Source: a bacterium
GTDB lineage: Bacteria > Desulfobacterota > Binatia > UBA12015
Reading direction: 5' to 3'
Length of the DNA: 7,765 bases
Assembly: GCA_018970825.1 (NCBI GenBank)
Contig: JAGWVP010000136.1
Location: forward strand, 1-7,765
The position numbers and the translations under genes were made by a program. The notes below the pieces were generated by a model. The model did not search any database. It saw nothing but the letters and a program-made list of their open reading frames with translations, and was not told the DNA's origin. This document shows positions 5,370-7,765 of this stretch, one piece after another; position 1 is the first letter of the stretch; every line of letters begins with the position of its first letter.

Positions 5370-7765
5370 TCAGCGCTTGCAGGAGAGGGTCGACCCCGAC
5401 GAATTGAAGGCGCAGTCGCCCGGAAGGTATCCGGTCTCGCCGCAGGCCCCGGTCGCCGCGTCCGCGGGGCCGCCGAGGAGCACCACGAGCTCGACGGGTT
5501 CGTCGCCGGGCGACACGGTCCAGCTTCCCGTCTTGCCCTTCAGCGAGATCTTGACGGAACCGCCCGCGACGCCCGCGGAGCGGTCGATGGCCTTCAGGTC
5601 GGTGATGCCGGAGATCGGGCTCCCGGTCCGATCGAGATACTGCCAGAGGCTGCTCGTCGGGCTCGCCTTCCAGCCGCGCGTCGCACGGCCCGCGTAGGCC
5701 CCCGACGGGAGCGTCGCGTCGAGGATGATCGACCCACCCGCGCCCCGCACGAGCACGCGCGCCGTCCTGGCGCCCGGGTCGAGCGAGCGGAACGAGAGGC
5801 CCGCGGGCAGCGCGAAGGTGCCGTCGAACTTCAACACGTCGTTGCCCGGCGTCGGATCGGAGCCGACCTTCGCGAGGACGAGCTTCGCGGGCGTCGCGAA
5901 GTCGCGGCCGCCGCCGACGTTCGTGCACGCGTCGAGGCCGTCGCAGGTTCCGTCGCCGTCGGCGTCCGGGAGCGTGACGTCGTCCGGGCAGGTGCCGCTC
6001 GAGCCGGTGCAGGTCTCCGCCGTGTCGCAGCCGCCGGTGGCCGGGCGGCAGACGACCGCCGCCGACTCGAACTGGCAGAGCGACGAGCAGCAGTCGCCGT
6101 TCGAGACGTTCCCGTCGTCGCACTCCTCGCCGTCCTGCACGACCCCGTCGCCGCAGTCGACCGCACCGACGAGCAGGAGCCGCGGCGCGAGCTCCGGGTC
6201 GCCCGCGGCCGTCGCGCCCTCGCGCGAGTGGAACTCGACACGCCCGTCGTCGAACTCGACGTTCTTCTTCACGAGCCATCCGCTCGTCCCGCCGGAGACG
6301 TCGGACGTCACGTCCCACGTCACGTCGCCGCTGCGGGTGGCGTCGAAGACCACGCCGTCGCTGGCCGGCCCGGCCGCCGCGCTGCCCGCGTTCCATTGCG
6401 GCGAGCAGTCGGTCGCCTCGTTCGAGATCTCGGCGTCGGTCGCGCAATTGTAGGTGACGCCCGGGCCGTTGCCGCGGACCGTCGTCTGCCCGACGGGGAC
6501 CTTGAAGGTTCGGCCGTTGCCCTCGGTGAACGGCTGCGAGAGCGGGTAGGCCTCGACGACGCTGCCGTTCGCGGGCCAGTTCACGTCGTTGAACGCGATC
6601 GACATGCGGAGCCGGGCGCGGGCGAGTCCCGAGACGTCGATCGTGCGGCAGGTGCCGGGGACGACGCAGTCGGAGTCCGCGTCGCAGGGAGCGTACGCGT
6701 CGTTCGTGCAGGCGCCGAGCGGAAAGTCGAGAACGACGCGGCGCGGGCCCGTCTCGTGGATCGCGAGCAGGTTGTTCGCGCCCTCGTTCGTGTTGCGGTC
6801 GGAGAGCAGGAGCATCGAGTCGCGCACCGGCGTCACGTCGCAGGTCGTGAAGGGCCCCTGCTCGCAGGTTCCGTCGAGCGGATTGCAGAACGGCTGCACG
6901 TGGCAGAAGTCGACCACCGGGCAGACGACGCCCGCGCACTCGGTGTCGCAGACGTCGCCGACGCCGTCGCCGTCGGCATCGGCCTGGTCCGGGTTCGCGA
7001 CCGACGGGCAGTTGTCGCAGCCGTCGGCCGCGCCGTCGCCGTCGGCATCCGGCGCGACGTCGGCCGGGCAGATCGCGTCACTGCCGTCGCAGACCTCGAC
7101 CACGTCGCAGGCATCCGACGGATCCAGGGGGCGACAGACCGTTCCGGCCGGCTTCTTCCCGTCGGTCGGGCAGGCGGCGGAGGAGCCGCTGCAGACCTCG
7201 GCCACGTCGCAGTCGCCGGCCGTCGGACGGCAGACGGTGGTCGCGGGCCGGAAGGCGTTCGCGGGGCAAGTCGTGCTCGTGCCCGAACACGTCTCGACCA
7301 CGTCGCAGACACCGGCCGCGGCGCGGCAGGTCGCCCCGGCGTTGCCGGCGGGGTGCTGGCAGGCGACGTTCGTCCCGTCGCAGCGGTCGAGCGAGCAGGG
7401 GTTGCCGTCGTCGGTGCAAGCGGTGCCGTTGGCCGCCTTCGCGTCCGTCGGGCAGTTCGTCCCCGTGCCGGTGCAGTTCTCCACCACGTCGCACTCGCCG
7501 GCCGCGGCCCGGCAGACCACCGTCGAGGCCGCGAAGCCGTTCGCAGGACAGGTCGCGGTCGTGCCGGTGCAGTTCTCCGGCACGTCGCAGGTGCCCGAGG
7601 CGATGCGGCAGGTGGTCGACGACGACTTGAACGTGTCGATCGGACACGACGCGCCCAATCCCGTGCAGTTCTCCGCGACGTCGCAATCGCCCGCCGTCAC
7701 CCGGCACACCGTCGAGGAGGAGGCGAAGGTGTCCGTCGGACACGACACGCTCGATCCCGTGCAGT
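5370..7765 (-). CDS. Large modular Cys-rich surface protein: disintegrin-like repeats, TSP3, DNRLRE-like, DUF4215 (N-terminus beyond right edge)
   Basis: The frame is open to the right edge, so 797 full codons are seen and the N-terminus is missing. Residues below count from the GTG at 7748, which is probably internal. 1-228: tandem Cys-rich units of about 32 residues with consensus CP-x-D...TVCR-x-x-x-G-x-CDV-x-E-x-CTG. 234-268: two DADGDG calcium loops with CDNCPSVANPDQ, thrombospondin type 3. About 306-527: a beta-rich DNRLRE/CBM96-like domain (DSMLLLSDRNTNEG start, RVVLDF, LVKKN, LAPRLLLV end) with a four-Cys insert (347-367). 531-562: DUF4215-like CGDGVVQDGEECDDGN...CCSSLC. 563-590: one more disintegrin-like unit, then a short calcium loop (595-608). 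612-792: a beta-rich C-terminal domain of no named family, ending GDCAFNSSGSTLSCKR. The make-up points to a secreted, disulfide-bonded, calcium-binding surface or adhesive protein. No sorting motif such as MYXO-CTERM or LPXTG is visible at the C-terminus. Ligand and role are unknown. Confidence 0.9.
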   Translation of the reverse strand, partial: CTGSSVSCPTDTFASSSTVCRVTAGDCDVAENCTGLGASCPIDTFKSSSTTCRIASGTCDVPENCTGTTATCPANGFAASTVVCRAAAGECDVVENCTGTGTNCPTDAKAANGTACTDDGNPCSLDRCDGTNVACQHPAGNAGATCRAAAGVCDVVETCSGTSTTCPANAFRPATTVCRPTAGDCDVAEVCSGSSAACPTDGKKPAGTVCRPLDPSDACDVVEVCDGSDAICPADVAPDADGDGAADGCDNCPSVANPDQADADGDGVGDVCDTECAGVVCPVVDFCHVQPFCNPLDGTCEQGPFTTCDVTPVRDSMLLLSDRNTNEGANNLLAIHETGPRRVVLDFPLGACTNDAYAPCDADSDCVVPGTCRTIDVSGLARARLRMSIAFNDVNWPANGSVVEAYPLSQPFTEGNGRTFKVPVGQTTVRGNGPGVTYNCATDAEISNEATDCSPQWNAGSAAAGPASDGVVFDATRSGDVTWDVTSDVSGGTSGWLVKKNVEFDDGRVEFHSREGATAAGDPELAPRLLLVGAVDCGDGVVQDGEECDDGNVSNGDCCSSLCQFESAAVVCRPATGGCDTAETCTGSSGTCPDDVTLPDADGDGTCDGLDACTNVGGGRDFATPAKLVLAKVGSDPTPGNDVLKFDGTFALPAGLSFRSLDPGARTARVLVRGAGGSIILDATLPSGAYAGRATRGWKASPTSSLWQYLDRTGSPISGITDLKAIDRSAGVAGGSVKISLKGKTGSWTVSPGDEPVELVVLLGGPADAATGACGETGYLPGDCAFNSSGSTLSCKR
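7065..7765 (-). repeat. Tandem coding repeat of about 96 nt (disintegrin-like units)
   Basis: At least seven units encode 31-34 residues each, with six conserved cysteines and the core CDVxExC(T/S/D)G. At the right edge the period is exact: GTGCAGTT on the plus strand starts at 7471, 7567 and 7663, and the same phase resumes at 7759, each step 96 nt. Units further left have drifted: residues 95-156 are two variant units (CTDDGNPCSLDRCDG; CQHPAGNAGATC), and the last one has an insert (RPLDPSDACDV). The array continues past the window, so the total number is unknown. Confidence 0.9.

Noticed and set aside
5230..6939. 569-codon minus-strand frame inside the modular protein gene
   Set aside because: It is Arg-rich and domain-free, while the alternative frame carries TSP3, DNRLRE-like and DUF4215-like motifs.
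7065..7765. Regularly spaced repeats as a CRISPR array
   Set aside because: The repeats are in frame, encode conserved cysteines and have no unique spacers between identical repeats; they are protein-coding.

Overview
The window is very GC-rich DNA packed with ordinary bacterial genes, most of them for secreted or envelope proteins. Six protein-coding genes can be supported, five on the minus strand and one on the plus strand. The cysteine-rich modular surface protein at the right end (disintegrin-like repeats, thrombospondin type 3 calcium loops, a DNRLRE-type domain, a DUF4215 Cys-rich motif), together with a Cys-type selD and the very high GC, suggests a deltaproteobacteria-like lineage such as Myxococcota, Desulfobacterota or Binatota. 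That placement is inference from protein style; no rRNA or marker gene is present.

Left part (1-2974, minus strand, read right to left). selD (selenide, water dikinase) begins at a GTG at 2974. It is followed by a lipoprotein of the serine beta-lactamase-like/penicillin-binding hydrolase family (558-1787). Last comes the first 163 residues of a GT39/PMT-type membrane glycosyltransferase that starts at a TTG at 491 and runs off the left edge. The gaps are 119 and 66 nt, so co-transcription is possible, but the functions show no obvious link.

Middle part (2975-3795). A 218-nt divergent intergenic region separates selD from a plus-strand gene for a small exported protein of unknown function (3193-3648), which has a strong Shine-Dalgarno sequence and a GC-rich, hairpin-forming leader. 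This gene converges on the DUF3300 gene. The 147-nt convergent gap holds a 20-nt perfect palindrome and a 10-bp-stem terminator.

Right part (3796-7765, minus strand). An exported DUF3300 protein (3796-5190) carries a Gly/Arg-rich C-terminal tail. Upstream of it, after a 179-nt gap containing a possible promoter, lies the C-terminal 797 codons of the large modular Cys-rich protein. The window ends inside its tandem repeats, which at the right edge keep an exact 96-nt period.

I found no mobile element, CRISPR array, RNA gene or defence system. The points most worth a second look are the modular repeat protein with its uncharacterised C-terminal domain, the RGG-like tail of the DUF3300 protein, the small exported protein with its structured leader, and selD standing apart from any other selenium gene.
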